The notes under the pieces are model-generated. The model ran no database searches, was not told the origin of the DNA, and saw only the letters and a program-made list of their open reading frames with translations. This document shows positions 1 to 9,088 of a DNA stretch of 64,000 nucleotides, piece by piece; the stretch's first letter is position 1; each line of letters begins with the position of its first letter. This stretch comes from Bacteroidia bacterium (GTDB lineage Bacteria > Bacteroidota > Bacteroidia > Chitinophagales > JAUHXS01). Location: positions 434,001-498,000 of the forward strand of contig JAUHXS010000002.1 of NCBI GenBank assembly GCA_030426955.1, in the 5' to 3' direction. Both the position numbers and the translations under genes were made by a program.

Positions 1-433
1 TGGCTCTTTGAACTCGAGATTTTGCACCAGAGTGAGAAATGCCAATTTTTTCTGCATATTGCTTTTGAGATAGATTGCCTAATTCCGTTTGTAATAAGGC
101 CTCTTTATACTTTAATGGTAATTTATCTACAAAAGGACGTACGCACTTTTCACAAAGCTGTATGTCATCATTTTCATTTGTCCAGTCTAGCATAGTATCA
201 TCTAGCTGAACGATTCCTTTATTTTTTCTAAAATGATCAGTTATTGTATTTCTAGTTATCTGATATACCCAATTGGCAATTTTTTTTTCATCCCTTAAAG
301 AATTGATCTTTTGGTGAATCTTTATAAAAACGTCTTGTCTGATATCTTTGGCAATGCTGGGGTCTTTTACTTTCAGTAATATGAAATTGTATAGCTTTTG
401 GTGAAAATCTAGCCAAATTTGTTCCGTACTCAT
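1..433 (-). CDS. sigZ: RNA polymerase sigma factor, SigZ-like ECF family (3' end cut by window edge)
   Basis: The reverse strand reads 144 codons from an ATG at 433 and is open to the window edge, so the C-terminus is missing. The protein begins MSTEQIWLDFHQKLYNFILL. It has a region-2-like helix set (residues about 10-75, with DIRQDVFIKIH and NWVYQITRNTITDHFR) and a region-4-like helix-turn-helix near the edge (LSQKQYAEKIGISHSGAKSR). Region 2 binds the -10 element and core polymerase, and region 4 binds the -35 element. The CEKCVRPFVDKLP segment between them is typical of SigZ-type ECF factors. No anti-sigma gene is visible inside the window. The family call is from motif recognition only; the symbol is by resemblance. 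Confidence 0.8.
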   Translation of the reverse strand, partial: MSTEQIWLDFHQKLYNFILLKVKDPSIAKDIRQDVFIKIHQKINSLRDEKKIANWVYQITRNTITDHFRKNKGIVQLDDTMLDWTNENDDIQLCEKCVRPFVDKLPLKYKEALLQTELGNLSQKQYAEKIGISHSGAKSRVQRA

Positions 434-470
434 ATTAGTTAGACGAGAATTTTTTAAAAAGACGCAAAAA

Positions 471-1403
471 TCATAATAGTGTGTAGATGTACACTACGTA
501 AACAGATAAAAGTAATGTGCCTCCCAATCGGCCAATTCTTTTTTTGATGAGCATTAAAGGCAATACTAAAAAGGCAATGCCGAGCATCCAATAAATATCT
601 GATTGAATGATGGCTTCACTTACAGCTATTTCTTTGATGATGGATGTAATACCCAAAATGCTGAGAATATTAAAAATATTAGAACCAATTAAATTGCCAA
701 TAGATATATCTGTTTGCCTTCTGACAGCAGCAATTACAGAAGTAGCCAATTCGGGAACACTTGTTCCAAAAGCAATTAAGCTTAGTCCAATAACACGTTC
801 AGAAATTTTAAATGATCTAGCAATTTCGATAGCTCCTTCAATTAGCCAATCTGCACCGTAAACGAGCCCGACACATCCAACAATGATAAAGGCGATTGTT
901 TTCCAAAGTGGTGTTTTTTTCGAGGTAATATCTATCTCATCTGATGATTCTTCAATAGTTCCACCCTTAGTTAATTTAAATAATAGTAGACCAAATGCAA
1001 TTAAAAAAGTAATAAAAACAACCCCTTCATATTGTACCAATTCCCCATCCAAAATAAAAAAGAATAATAACAAGCTTGCTGCCATCATCACTGGCCAATC
1101 TATTCTAATAGAGTTTTTTTGAACATCAATAGGGAATACGATGGTTGTTAAGCCCAACACCAAAGCGATATTGCAGATGTTAGAGCCAATTACATTACCC
1201 ATGGATATATCTGGATGACCTTCTAAAGCAGCTTGAATGCTTACTAAAAGTTCTGGCATGGATGTGCCGAAAGAGACTACCGTAAGCCCGACAATCAAAG
1301 TAGAGATGTTTAGTTTTAAGGCGATTCCTACGGCGCCTCTTACTAATAATTCTCCACCAATGATAAGAGCAGCTAGTCCTAATATCAAAAATAAATACGC
1401 CAT
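471..1403 (-). CDS. Calcium/sodium antiporter (CaCA family, YrbG-like)
   Basis: This 310-residue polytopic membrane protein should exchange Ca2+ for Na+ across the inner membrane. Two homologous alpha-repeats are visible. The first has GTSMPE (46-51) and GNVIGSNICN (69-78); the second has GTSVPE (213-218) and GNLIGSNIFN (236-245). The acidic residues in the two GTSxPE motifs are the ion-binding ones in this family. About ten hydrophobic segments are spread over the protein, with a short charged cytoplasmic loop near 147-165. The length is normal for bacterial CaxA/YrbG proteins. The gene starts 1 nt after the stop of the upstream GNAT/FemAB-like gene, so the two are probably co-transcribed. 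The transported ion pair is inferred from the family. Confidence 0.92.
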   Translation of the reverse strand: MAYLFLILGLAALIIGGELLVRGAVGIALKLNISTLIVGLTVVSFGTSMPELLVSIQAALEGHPDISMGNVIGSNICNIALVLGLTTIVFPIDVQKNSIRIDWPVMMAASLLLFFFILDGELVQYEGVVFITFLIAFGLLLFKLTKGGTIEESSDEIDITSKKTPLWKTIAFIIVGCVGLVYGADWLIEGAIEIARSFKISERVIGLSLIAFGTSVPELATSVIAAVRRQTDISIGNLIGSNIFNILSILGITSIIKEIAVSEAIIQSDIYWMLGIAFLVLPLMLIKKRIGRLGGTLLLSVYVVYIYTLL

Positions 1404-1404
1404 G

Positions 1405-2316
1405 CTACTTCTTGAAAATTTTTAAATACCAAGGTAGGTTATTTTGCTTGATGTTTAGATATTTTATAGGAATTGCTCCAAAATTAGCATAAAACCTTGC
1501 GATAGATGCAATTATAGACCCCTCGAAGTCAAGCGTAAGCGCCTTGCCACTGTATTGCTTTATGATTTTATCAAATATCAAAGAAACCGCTCCAGTTTGT
1601 TTTGCCTCTTCGTTAGAGGCAATTAAAAAGCTGATTAGCTTTTGATGACTTTTAATCAAAAATATTCCTGCTATAAGTTCATTCTGGACATTGTAAGCTG
1701 CCCAAACTTGCCCCATCCCTCTGTGTTGTGCCTCATATATTAATGGGCAGAGCTTGTAATAATCTTTGTTTTTAAGCTCAGATATGTTAGGCCCTTGTTC
1801 TGCTTTGAATAAGTCAACTATAGCTTCTGGCTTTGAGTTGAGCGCTACCTGTATATTATTTTTTTGAGCTTTCTTAATGTTTCTTTTTAAGTTTTGGGAA
1901 AACCCTTTTTGAAGAACATCGTATTCACTAATAAGGTCAAGGTGATAAGTTACTTTTTCGTTAAGAATAAAGTTGGTCTTAGGTAGACTATTTTTTGTAT
2001 TAAGGTTGATGTCAATGTACTTATAGCCAGATGGTATGGTATTGATAAAGCTGTCAATTAGACCTGTTTCCTGTTTGCTATAAAACAAACCAAGCTGTTG
2101 TGTGAAAAAAGGTTGATACAAGTAGTGAATGCCGTACTTTTCTCTGGCTGTTAATGGGAATACTGCTTCGTAGTCATTTGAAACAAGTGCGTTCCATTCT
2201 GGGCAGACGATATCTAGATACCATGAATATCCGTATATGATGCCGTTAATAGCATTGTGGATACAGGTGTCCCACTTTTTTTTATTTATTTGACTATGAG
2301 ATAAATGAGTTATCAC
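1405..2316 (-). CDS. GNAT/FemAB-like acyltransferase-fold protein
   Basis: A soluble 303-residue protein. The middle (residues about 125-300) looks like the FemAB/GNAT_6 fold used by peptidoglycan bridge-forming aminoacyltransferases and by many uncharacterised Bacteroidota proteins. Supporting segments are GFSQNLKRNIKKAQKNNIQV, RGMGQVWAAYNVQNELIAG and the C-terminal ALTLDFEGSIIASIARFYANFG. No signal peptide or membrane segment is seen, so it should act in the cytoplasm. The substrate is unknown. Bacteroidota generally lack interpeptide bridges of the staphylococcal type, so a cell-wall role should not be assumed. The stop is 1 nt from the antiporter start, which suggests an operon. Confidence 0.72.
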   Translation of the reverse strand: MITHLSHSQINKKKWDTCIHNAINGIIYGYSWYLDIVCPEWNALVSNDYEAVFPLTAREKYGIHYLYQPFFTQQLGLFYSKQETGLIDSFINTIPSGYKYIDINLNTKNSLPKTNFILNEKVTYHLDLISEYDVLQKGFSQNLKRNIKKAQKNNIQVALNSKPEAIVDLFKAEQGPNISELKNKDYYKLCPLIYEAQHRGMGQVWAAYNVQNELIAGIFLIKSHQKLISFLIASNEEAKQTGAVSLIFDKIIKQYSGKALTLDFEGSIIASIARFYANFGAIPIKYLNIKQNNLPWYLKIFKK

Positions 2317-2360
2317 AGTTTAAATCTTATATTTTATTGAAGAGTCTTTAAACCACCCCT

Positions 2361-2384
2361 TTCCCCTCCTAAAAGGAGGGGGAA
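2361..2384. repeat. Short GC-rich hairpin between ridA and the GNAT-like gene
   Basis: A perfect 7-bp stem CCCCTCC / GGAGGGG (63-69 and 75-81 of the 2300s) closes a TAAAA loop. It lies just downstream of ridA in the direction of transcription. No run of T follows on the minus strand, so it is not a clear intrinsic terminator. It resembles small dispersed hairpins common in Bacteroidota intergenic DNA. Confidence 0.5.
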
Positions 2385-2389
2385 TATTA

Positions 2390-2794
2390 TTATTGGACTG
2401 CGATTAACGAAATTTCTACGTTCACGTCTTTAGGTAGCCTTGCAACTTCTACTGTTTCTCTTGCAGGAGCAGTCTCGTCATCGAAATATTGAGCATATAT
2501 TTCGTTAATCGCAACAAAGTTGTCCATATTTGATATGAAAATGCTCACTTTTACTATGTTGTCGAAGGTCATTTCCTCAGCGTTTAAAACGGCTTTTAGA
2601 TTCTCCATAACTTGCTTGGTTTCCTCTTGAATGTTGCCTTGTAATAGTTTACCCGTTTCAGGAATGATGGCAATTTGTCCTGAGGCATACAGTGTTCCAT
2701 TCGCAAGAGTTGCTTGGTTATATGGACCAATGGGAGCTGGTGCAGATGAAGTTTTAACTATTTTTTTTCTCATAAGTTGGCTTTTCATTTTCAA
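2390..2794 (-). CDS. ridA: RidA family reactive intermediate/imine deaminase
   Basis: RidA proteins hydrolyse reactive enamine/imine intermediates released by PLP enzymes such as threonine dehydratase and protect PLP enzymes from damage. The signature PIGPYNQA (21-28), the substrate-binding arginine in APARETVEV (R112) and the C-terminal PKDVNVEIS are all present. The protein is cytoplasmic and normally forms a trimer. The longest reading gives 134 residues, about eight more than is usual. A start at 2773 (MRKKIVKTSS) gives the normal 127 residues and is the more likely one. The gene follows the SKSEKR-family gene closely on the same strand and may be read through from it. Confidence 0.93.
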   Translation of the reverse strand: MKMKSQLMRKKIVKTSSAPAPIGPYNQATLANGTLYASGQIAIIPETGKLLQGNIQEETKQVMENLKAVLNAEEMTFDNIVKVSIFISNMDNFVAINEIYAQYFDDETAPARETVEVARLPKDVNVEISLIAVQ

Positions 2795-2796
2795 AT

Positions 2797-4344
2797 CTAA
2801 TTATTATCCATTAGTCTTTTGTATTTTTCTGTGAATATCATTTGGACAGGCTTGTTCTCAAGTTTAGCTTCAATCCAAGATATAAAATCAAAATGCCGAA
2901 AAGCTGACCGTTCCTCTGGTTTTTTACTAAGATTTTTTAATTGGGGTAGAGAGCTAGCCAGAATTTTATTTAATTCTTGCTTATTAAACGTGTTGTTTAT
3001 TCTTCTGAGTATGCGTATTAGCAATCGTTCAAATTTGTACGCTCTTTGTTTTTTTATCAGGCTTCTATATAAAGAGCGAATAATACTAGGGAGTAATATG
3101 GTATTGCCTTTCTCGTAATGAGTTAATAGAACAATAATTTGGGTGAAAATAGTTAACTCTTCCAAGTAGTTATTATGCCTTTTGTCTAATATTAGTTCGC
3201 TTACATTCAATGCTCTATCATATTCTTCATTATAAAATGCTAAGCATAAATGTCTGTAGTATAGATGTTTGATATAGGGACCAGGTATTTCGAGGATGGC
3301 TTTCTCATAATGCGTATAGAAGTCTTCCATCTTTTTCCATGCTGCATCTAATGTGCCCTTTTTTGTCAGAAACTCTATTGTCATAACGTTTTCAAGAACA
3401 ATGCTTCTATGCTTTAGGTTGGTATCTTTTGATTTGGACAGATGATCTTTTAGTGCTTTAAGTGAATTTAGTAGTGGTTCGATGTGTCTCATGTCACCCA
3501 TGTCATGTTCAAGTATAATAAGATTGGATAAGCAAGCAAGGTATTTATTGGGATACTTTTTCTCATATGCTGGATTACTCTTTAAAAGCTCATAGTTTGC
3601 TCTTTGATTGATTAGCGCTTTTTTATTCTCACCAATATTAGAGTAATATAATGCTTTCGCTGTCAAAATATACTCCTTGGCTTGAGTGCTGATAAAGTCT
3701 TTTGCCTCATAGGTTGTAATGTCCTTTAGTGATGCTTTGTATTTTGTAATATGATCCCTTGCTGATCCTAATCTGTTTTGATACTCTAATACCCTGGCAT
3801 AGATGTACCAGGCCTTATTTTCGCTTTTTAATATCTTCATTGCCCTGCCCTCCTCTATCATGATATTATTAATTCCTGTTTTTCCTGATTTCTGAAAAAG
3901 ATAAGCAGAGGCGATCTTCTTTTCCCAGCTTAAAATGGCGCTTATTAATTGATATTCCCCATTTGTATAAGCTGTCTTCTTTGCTTTACTAATTAACTTT
4001 TGAGCTTGCTCATACAAGCTTTTTGAATATAAGATTTCTATTTTCCCTAATAGATTTGTAATCGTATTACCAGAAGACTTATCAGTATGATAAAGCTCTA
4101 GAGTTTCTAGTATGAGGTTGTATAAGTATAATTTAGTTGTGTTAAATTGCTTGACAAACGTTTTATTCTTAAATTTTTGTTTGATGGCTTTTTCATCATA
4201 TTCTTTTTGTTTGTCTAGTTCATCAAAAACTTTGGTGTAGTTAGATTGTCCCCCTTTATATCTGGAAGCCTGAAGCTTAAAATGTCTTTTTTCGCTTTTA
4301 GATAATGATTTTATTAGATCAAAGACTGATGAATTTTTACTCAT
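2797..4344 (-). CDS. SKSEKR-family helical-repeat protein, function unknown (paralogue of the gene at 44491)
   Basis: I do not recognise a function. The 515-residue protein has no signal peptide and is predicted from composition to be almost wholly alpha-helical, in a TPR-like style, rich in Lys, Leu and Tyr. It opens with DLIKSLSKSEKRHFKL and ends with FISWIEAKLENKPVQMIF. Both ends are matched by the 507-residue product of the gene at 44491 (ELISSLSKSEKRYIKL and FWLESKILNKPLAQVY), so the two are paralogues across their full length. Each is transcribed divergently from a gene for a T9SS-type secreted protein. That repeated arrangement suggests a link with the secreted proteins, as a regulator or scaffold, but this is inference only. 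Confidence 0.85.
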   Translation of the reverse strand: MSKNSSVFDLIKSLSKSEKRHFKLQASRYKGGQSNYTKVFDELDKQKEYDEKAIKQKFKNKTFVKQFNTTKLYLYNLILETLELYHTDKSSGNTITNLLGKIEILYSKSLYEQAQKLISKAKKTAYTNGEYQLISAILSWEKKIASAYLFQKSGKTGINNIMIEEGRAMKILKSENKAWYIYARVLEYQNRLGSARDHITKYKASLKDITTYEAKDFISTQAKEYILTAKALYYSNIGENKKALINQRANYELLKSNPAYEKKYPNKYLACLSNLIILEHDMGDMRHIEPLLNSLKALKDHLSKSKDTNLKHRSIVLENVMTIEFLTKKGTLDAAWKKMEDFYTHYEKAILEIPGPYIKHLYYRHLCLAFYNEEYDRALNVSELILDKRHNNYLEELTIFTQIIVLLTHYEKGNTILLPSIIRSLYRSLIKKQRAYKFERLLIRILRRINNTFNKQELNKILASSLPQLKNLSKKPEERSAFRHFDFISWIEAKLENKPVQMIFTEKYKRLMDNN

Positions 4345-4403
4345 TAAAAAAGTATTATTTTGTTGTTTTTATGATTGATAATTAATTATTTGTAATATAA
4401 TAA

Positions 4404-4411
4404 TAATTTTG
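4404..4411 (+). promoter_or_regulatory. Candidate Bacteroidota -7 box for the 4493 gene
   Basis: TAATTTTG fits the Bacteroidota consensus TAnnTTTG exactly and lies in the divergent intergenic region, about 82 bp before the ATG at 4493. No well-spaced -33 TTTG is obvious, so the call rests on the -7 box alone. Confidence 0.4.
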
Positions 4412-4492
4412 AAAACATATTATTTTTATTTAAAATGGTTTCATGCTAGAGTGATTTTGAAATATATTGCTATCAAATCAAAAGGCACAATT

Positions 4493-5098
4493 ATGAAAAA
4501 GATATCAATACTTTTAGTCAATATTATTATTTCTAGTTTATCCATTTTTGCGCAGAGTACAGAGGTTATCTTTGCTAAAGATACTTTCTTCTACTGCGAT
4601 GAAACAACAGTCTCTTTAGATGTGACAGTAACGCCCAATGGGAGTTGTATCATGAATACGCCCAAATATAGATGGTATAAAAACGGTATGTTCTTAGAAC
4701 AAAGTCAATCTGTATCAACTTCAAAAAAAGTCGTAGCTGAAAATGCAACTTATGCTTACGTTGCAGACTTAGGAAATTCAGCTCAGTGCTTTGATAGTGC
4801 TGTTGCCGTAATTTTCAAAAAATGTGATGTCAACACTCATTTAGAAGATCAAAGTAATATACAAGCGGCTTTGACCTTATATCCTAATCCCGTACAAGAT
4901 ATTTTGTATGTAAATAATACAGGTAGTGTTTCACTTGATAGGGTGATTATTTACACAATGTCAGGTCAAATAGTAAAAGCATTAGACAAGTTTGGCACGA
5001 ATCATAGAATTGATCTCAGTGGTCTCACAAGTGGTACATATCTCATTAGGATAGAAGGAGAGCAGCTTTTAATGCAGCAGGCATTCATTAAGCAATAA
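4493..5098 (+). CDS. Secreted protein with type A T9SS sorting domain
   Basis: The ATG at 4493 begins a standard Sec signal peptide (MKKISILLVNIIISSLSIFA, cleavage expected after AFAQ-like FAQ). An upstream in-frame TTG at 4409 would bury this signal, so it was rejected. The mature protein has a short Cys-containing beta domain (residues about 20-110). It ends in a Por secretion system C-terminal domain of about 75 residues: LYPNPVQDILYV, then a GLTSGTYLIRIEG strand pair and a basic end. This domain directs export through the type IX system and anchoring at the cell surface. Ligand and role are unknown. The gene heads a run of three secreted-protein genes on the plus strand. Confidence 0.85.
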   Translation: MKKISILLVNIIISSLSIFAQSTEVIFAKDTFFYCDETTVSLDVTVTPNGSCIMNTPKYRWYKNGMFLEQSQSVSTSKKVVAENATYAYVADLGNSAQCFDSAVAVIFKKCDVNTHLEDQSNIQAALTLYPNPVQDILYVNNTGSVSLDRVIIYTMSGQIVKALDKFGTNHRIDLSGLTSGTYLIRIEGEQLLMQQAFIKQ

Positions 5099-5122
5099 TT
5101 AAAAATGTCTAAAGCTCAAATA

Positions 5123-6736
5123 ATGAATAAGATTATTACAGCATTATTTTCAGTTGCGTTGAGCTTGAATGTCCTCGCGCAGACATATAAAAATAATGTA
5201 TCGCAGTGGTGCTTTGGTCCCAATACACAGTACAGTTTTAATACAAATACATCCAGTATTTCAAGTATGTTGGCTCGCGAGGGATCGGCTTCTATTGCAG
5301 ATGCAAATGGAAACCTTTTGTTCTATACCAATGGAGAGACTATATGGAATCGAAATCATAGTGAAATGTTAAATGGCGATAGTCTTTTGGGGCATTGGTC
5401 AGCAGTGCAGTCCAGTATAATTGTTCCAGCTCCAGATAATAGCAATCTATACTATGTCTTTACAAATAGTGCCGTATTTACCAATGACGGATTGAGTTAT
5501 TCACTAGTAGATATGACTTTGGATAACGGTCTTGGAGCTGTAGTAGATACTGAAAAGAATATCACGCTATTGAATGGTACAACAGAGATGCTTACTGCTA
5601 ACTTTCACGCTAATCAGTCAGATATATGGATAGTTACACATAGAGAGAATAGTAACTTTTTTTATTCATTCTTACTAACCTCAAATGGAATACAAGAACC
5701 TGTTATAAGCAATGTAGGAATTGCCTATGGCGGACTGACGCAATCTGCCATGAAGCTGTCTGGCAATGGAGAACGTCTAGCGGCAGCTATATCCGATAGA
5801 AATACGGTAGAGATTTATGACTTTAATAATGTATCAGGTGAAGTATTCAACCCATTAACGATAACGGATATCAAAAATCCTTACGGTATTGAGTTTTCAT
5901 GTGATAATACAAAATTGTATGTTACCTCAAGCCAGGCGGGAAATATCTCTAGAATTGAACAGTTTGACCTTGAGGCAGCTAATATTAAAAGTTCTAAAGA
6001 GACGATCATAGAAAACAACTCTGGTGTTAGATATGCATCGTTACAGATCGGCTCTGATCAAAAAATATATGTTGCTGAGTTAGGAGCCTTATCACTTGGT
6101 TTGATCAATCGTCCCAATGAAAAAGGTACTTCGTGCAATTATATGACAGGGGCAGTCAGCCTCAATGGTGGCGTTGGACAAAGAGGCTTGCCTAATTTTA
6201 TAACAGGCTATTTTAACGGTGCTGTTAGTAATATGGCAATTCATCATGAAGGAGAGTGCCTGGAAGACGAGTTTACCTTTACCACATCTGCTCAAAACTA
6301 CCTCGATATATCTTGGGAAATTGATGGCTCACTGCAAGCACATAGTTTAGATAGTTTTAAATATCAGTTTGACGTTGCCGGAGAGCACCTCATAAGGCTC
6401 TTTGCAGCATCATACTGTAAGCAAGATACCATCTCCGCTGAAGTTGATGTGATTGGTTGTGATACAATTGTGCCTTTTGTTTATGTACCAAATGCATTTT
6501 CTCCAAACGGAGATGGTATTAATGATGTTTTTAGAGTGGAAACAGCTAATTTAGAAAAATTTCAATTTGCTTTGTTCAATAGATGGGGTAAATTGGTATT
6601 TCAAACAAGTGATCCTGATTTTACATGGCATGGTGAGTATAAACATACTGAAAGCTATCTTTATCAAGTCTATGCAGAGAATGTTAAAAAAGACTATATG
6701 ATAGCTAGTATGGGTAGTATTTTGCTGGTTAAATAA
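5123..6736 (+). CDS. Secreted beta-propeller-like protein with type B T9SS (gliding-motility CTD) domain
   Basis: The ATG at 5123 starts a signal peptide (MNKIITALFSVALSLNVLAQ); an ATG at 5105 would add six residues. The body (residues about 25-360) has repeated beta-strand blocks such as ANGNLLFYTNGETIWNRNH and LYYVFTN, and looks like a seven-bladed-propeller-type fold. A PKD-like stretch follows. The last 85 residues are the CHU_C / gliding motility-associated domain, with YVPNAFSPNGDGINDVF and FNRWGKLVFQTS. That domain targets proteins to type IX secretion without the usual type A signal. The protein is homologous in layout to the 6748 and 40165 products. Its ligand is unknown. Confidence 0.85.
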   Translation: MNKIITALFSVALSLNVLAQTYKNNVSQWCFGPNTQYSFNTNTSSISSMLAREGSASIADANGNLLFYTNGETIWNRNHSEMLNGDSLLGHWSAVQSSIIVPAPDNSNLYYVFTNSAVFTNDGLSYSLVDMTLDNGLGAVVDTEKNITLLNGTTEMLTANFHANQSDIWIVTHRENSNFFYSFLLTSNGIQEPVISNVGIAYGGLTQSAMKLSGNGERLAAAISDRNTVEIYDFNNVSGEVFNPLTITDIKNPYGIEFSCDNTKLYVTSSQAGNISRIEQFDLEAANIKSSKETIIENNSGVRYASLQIGSDQKIYVAELGALSLGLINRPNEKGTSCNYMTGAVSLNGGVGQRGLPNFITGYFNGAVSNMAIHHEGECLEDEFTFTTSAQNYLDISWEIDGSLQAHSLDSFKYQFDVAGEHLIRLFAASYCKQDTISAEVDVIGCDTIVPFVYVPNAFSPNGDGINDVFRVETANLEKFQFALFNRWGKLVFQTSDPDFTWHGEYKHTESYLYQVYAENVKKDYMIASMGSILLVK

Positions 6737-6747
6737 ATTATATTCAA

Positions 6748-8991
6748 ATGAAAAGTTGTATTTATTTTTTTATAGTTCTTTTCGTGTTTTGTCTTGAAAC
6801 CAAAGGACAAACGAAAAGAGTAAATATTTGGCCCATTGGGAAAACGGGTTTGGGAGAAGATACTATAGTTATGTTGGACTTTAGCTCAGGAATGGCCCCA
6901 AGCTCCTTTATTGAACCCGTGAATGATGGAAGTTCTTGTTTAACGCTCTCAGAGATAACCTCAGAGCCGGCGTCCTCTATTTGTGACACCGCTGGGAATT
7001 TAATGTTTTACTCTGATGGCCGGTATGTCTATGGACGAAATCACGATACCTTGCCCAATGGGGCCTTGTTTGCTGGGTTAGATTGTGCTGCTGGTGCAGG
7101 GTTACGGAGTAGTACACAAGGAGTGCTTTTAGTCCCGCAACCTGGGAATGACTCACTCTACTATATTTTCTCTAATGATGCTGCTGGAGCTAGCAATATT
7201 ACAAATATTGGTGCACGCTATTCTATTATTAACAAAAATCTCAATGGGGGGATGGGAGATATTGTTTCTGGTGCTCATCAAATTCTCTTGTGGGGAGATA
7301 CCATGACGGAAAAATTATCGGCAGTACATCATGCCAATGGCAATGATATATGGGTCATGTATCATGTTTGGAACAGTGATGACTTTATATGTTTTCTCCT
7401 AACCACCAATGGTATTGAGGATACGGTGGTTACGTCCATCGGTATGTTACATGGGCCAGCAAATAATGGAGCTGTTGGCCAGATGAAATTTTCACCTGAT
7501 GGTACCATGTTAGCTAATGTCGTTAGATCGCCCAGTAGGTTGGAGCTATATGAGTTTGACCATTCATCAGGTGTACTTACCAATCATAGAAGATTCCCAT
7601 TCTCTGAGAATGCATATGGTGTTTCTTTTTCGCCCCGTAGTACAAAGCTATATGTTACACAACAAGGTCCTCCAACTAGTGATACCCTATTACAATTTGA
7701 TATGTTACATGGTGATTCGACTACGGTAGCAGCTACGCGAACAGTAGTGGGTACGGAAAGTGCAGGCACCGAAAATCTGAGGTATGGTCTACAAATAGCT
7801 CCCAATGGAAAAATATATACAAGGTATGGTGCTAGTGCCGTAAGAACTTATGCTAGCATTGAGTGTCCTGATCAGCCAGGCTTGGCATGTGGTTTTACCC
7901 CTCATGCATTAGCGGTAAATGATGATTATAGAATATCACAGTTTGGCTCATTGACCAATACTGTAGAGAGCTACTTCGTAGATACAACACTAAACAATGT
8001 AGTGGATTTTTCAGTAGATGGTATTTGTATAGGCGACTCTACCACTTTTGTACTTACTGTAGATATATCTATTTTTGATGATTACAGTTGGTATATTACT
8101 AATGATACCATTATTACTGGTATTGGTGATACTTTTAGGTATCTATTTGATTCTTCAGGAAATTATGAGATTAAGTTTCTATATACCATCGGTTGTTTAG
8201 TGGATTCGGTGGAAAAAAATGTTTTGATATTGGGTGGAGGTAATCAAGAGCTTGAAACAAAGCACTATTGTCGCAATGGAGAAGCAGTTCCAATAGGGCT
8301 TGCATCTTCTGGTAGTGTAGACTATCATTGGGTTCCGTCGCAGGGACTTGATGATTCATTGATTGCAAACCCTAATGCTATGCCAGATGCCACTACCTTA
8401 TACCAGCTCATTATTACATCTTCTGGTTGCTCTGATACCGGCTTTCAGTTAGTCATGGTAGATAGCTTGGTTGCGGACTATGAAGATTCTGCGCTCCTTT
8501 GTGAAGGAGAAAGTTATCAGATGGTATCGAACATAACGTTCTCAACAAATGCCACATACACTTGGCAACCGAATCACTATATCGATGATACAACGAGTTC
8601 TGAACCTATTGTAACACCGCTAGCGTCTACGCCCTACATTGTGACTATCGTAAATGCCGAGAGTGAATGTACTACTCTTGATACCATAACTGTCAATATT
8701 GAAAACTGTGATGAACCACAAAGCATTTTTGTTCCCAATGCTTTTACGATAAATAGTAATGGAAGTGGACGTTTTGCTCCTATCATCGGTGGGGTAGTGC
8801 AAAGCTATGCTATGAATGTATATAATAGAATGGGGGGACTGCTCTTTACCAGCAATGATGCTCAGGTATACTGGGAGGGGGTATATAATAGCAAGTCTTG
8901 TCAAGATGGTGTGTATCTATATGCTTTAAATATTACCTTTGAAGATGGACATACAGAAAGTATTAGAGGCAACGTACAGCTTATCAGATAA
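6748..8991 (+). CDS. Large secreted protein with propeller-like N-domain and type B T9SS domain
   Basis: A 747-residue protein with a signal peptide (MKSCIYFFIVLFVFCLETKG, then QTKR). The N-terminal 420 residues resemble the 5123 and 40165 products: SICDTAGNLMFYSDGRYVYG, DSLYYIFSND, KFSPDGTMLA, FSPRSTKLYVTQQG. PKD/Ig-like modules follow with conserved Cys pairs. The end is a gliding-motility CTD (IFVPNAFTIN, MNVYNRMGGLLF, WEGVYNSKSCQDGVYLY). The usual NGDGxND turn is replaced by NSNGSGRF, which is a small departure from the family pattern. It starts 11 nt after the previous stop, so the two are co-transcribed. Confidence 0.85.
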   Translation: MKSCIYFFIVLFVFCLETKGQTKRVNIWPIGKTGLGEDTIVMLDFSSGMAPSSFIEPVNDGSSCLTLSEITSEPASSICDTAGNLMFYSDGRYVYGRNHDTLPNGALFAGLDCAAGAGLRSSTQGVLLVPQPGNDSLYYIFSNDAAGASNITNIGARYSIINKNLNGGMGDIVSGAHQILLWGDTMTEKLSAVHHANGNDIWVMYHVWNSDDFICFLLTTNGIEDTVVTSIGMLHGPANNGAVGQMKFSPDGTMLANVVRSPSRLELYEFDHSSGVLTNHRRFPFSENAYGVSFSPRSTKLYVTQQGPPTSDTLLQFDMLHGDSTTVAATRTVVGTESAGTENLRYGLQIAPNGKIYTRYGASAVRTYASIECPDQPGLACGFTPHALAVNDDYRISQFGSLTNTVESYFVDTTLNNVVDFSVDGICIGDSTTFVLTVDISIFDDYSWYITNDTIITGIGDTFRYLFDSSGNYEIKFLYTIGCLVDSVEKNVLILGGGNQELETKHYCRNGEAVPIGLASSGSVDYHWVPSQGLDDSLIANPNAMPDATTLYQLIITSSGCSDTGFQLVMVDSLVADYEDSALLCEGESYQMVSNITFSTNATYTWQPNHYIDDTTSSEPIVTPLASTPYIVTIVNAESECTTLDTITVNIENCDEPQSIFVPNAFTINSNGSGRFAPIIGGVVQSYAMNVYNRMGGLLFTSNDAQVYWEGVYNSKSCQDGVYLYALNITFEDGHTESIRGNVQLIR

Positions 8992-9088
8992 AGTGGTTTC
9001 TGTATGACAAAATGAGTCAGTTTGAGTGAAATCGTGGAAGAGCTTTAGAAAATTTTGATCCTCGAACTTTAAACAATTCATTGATATA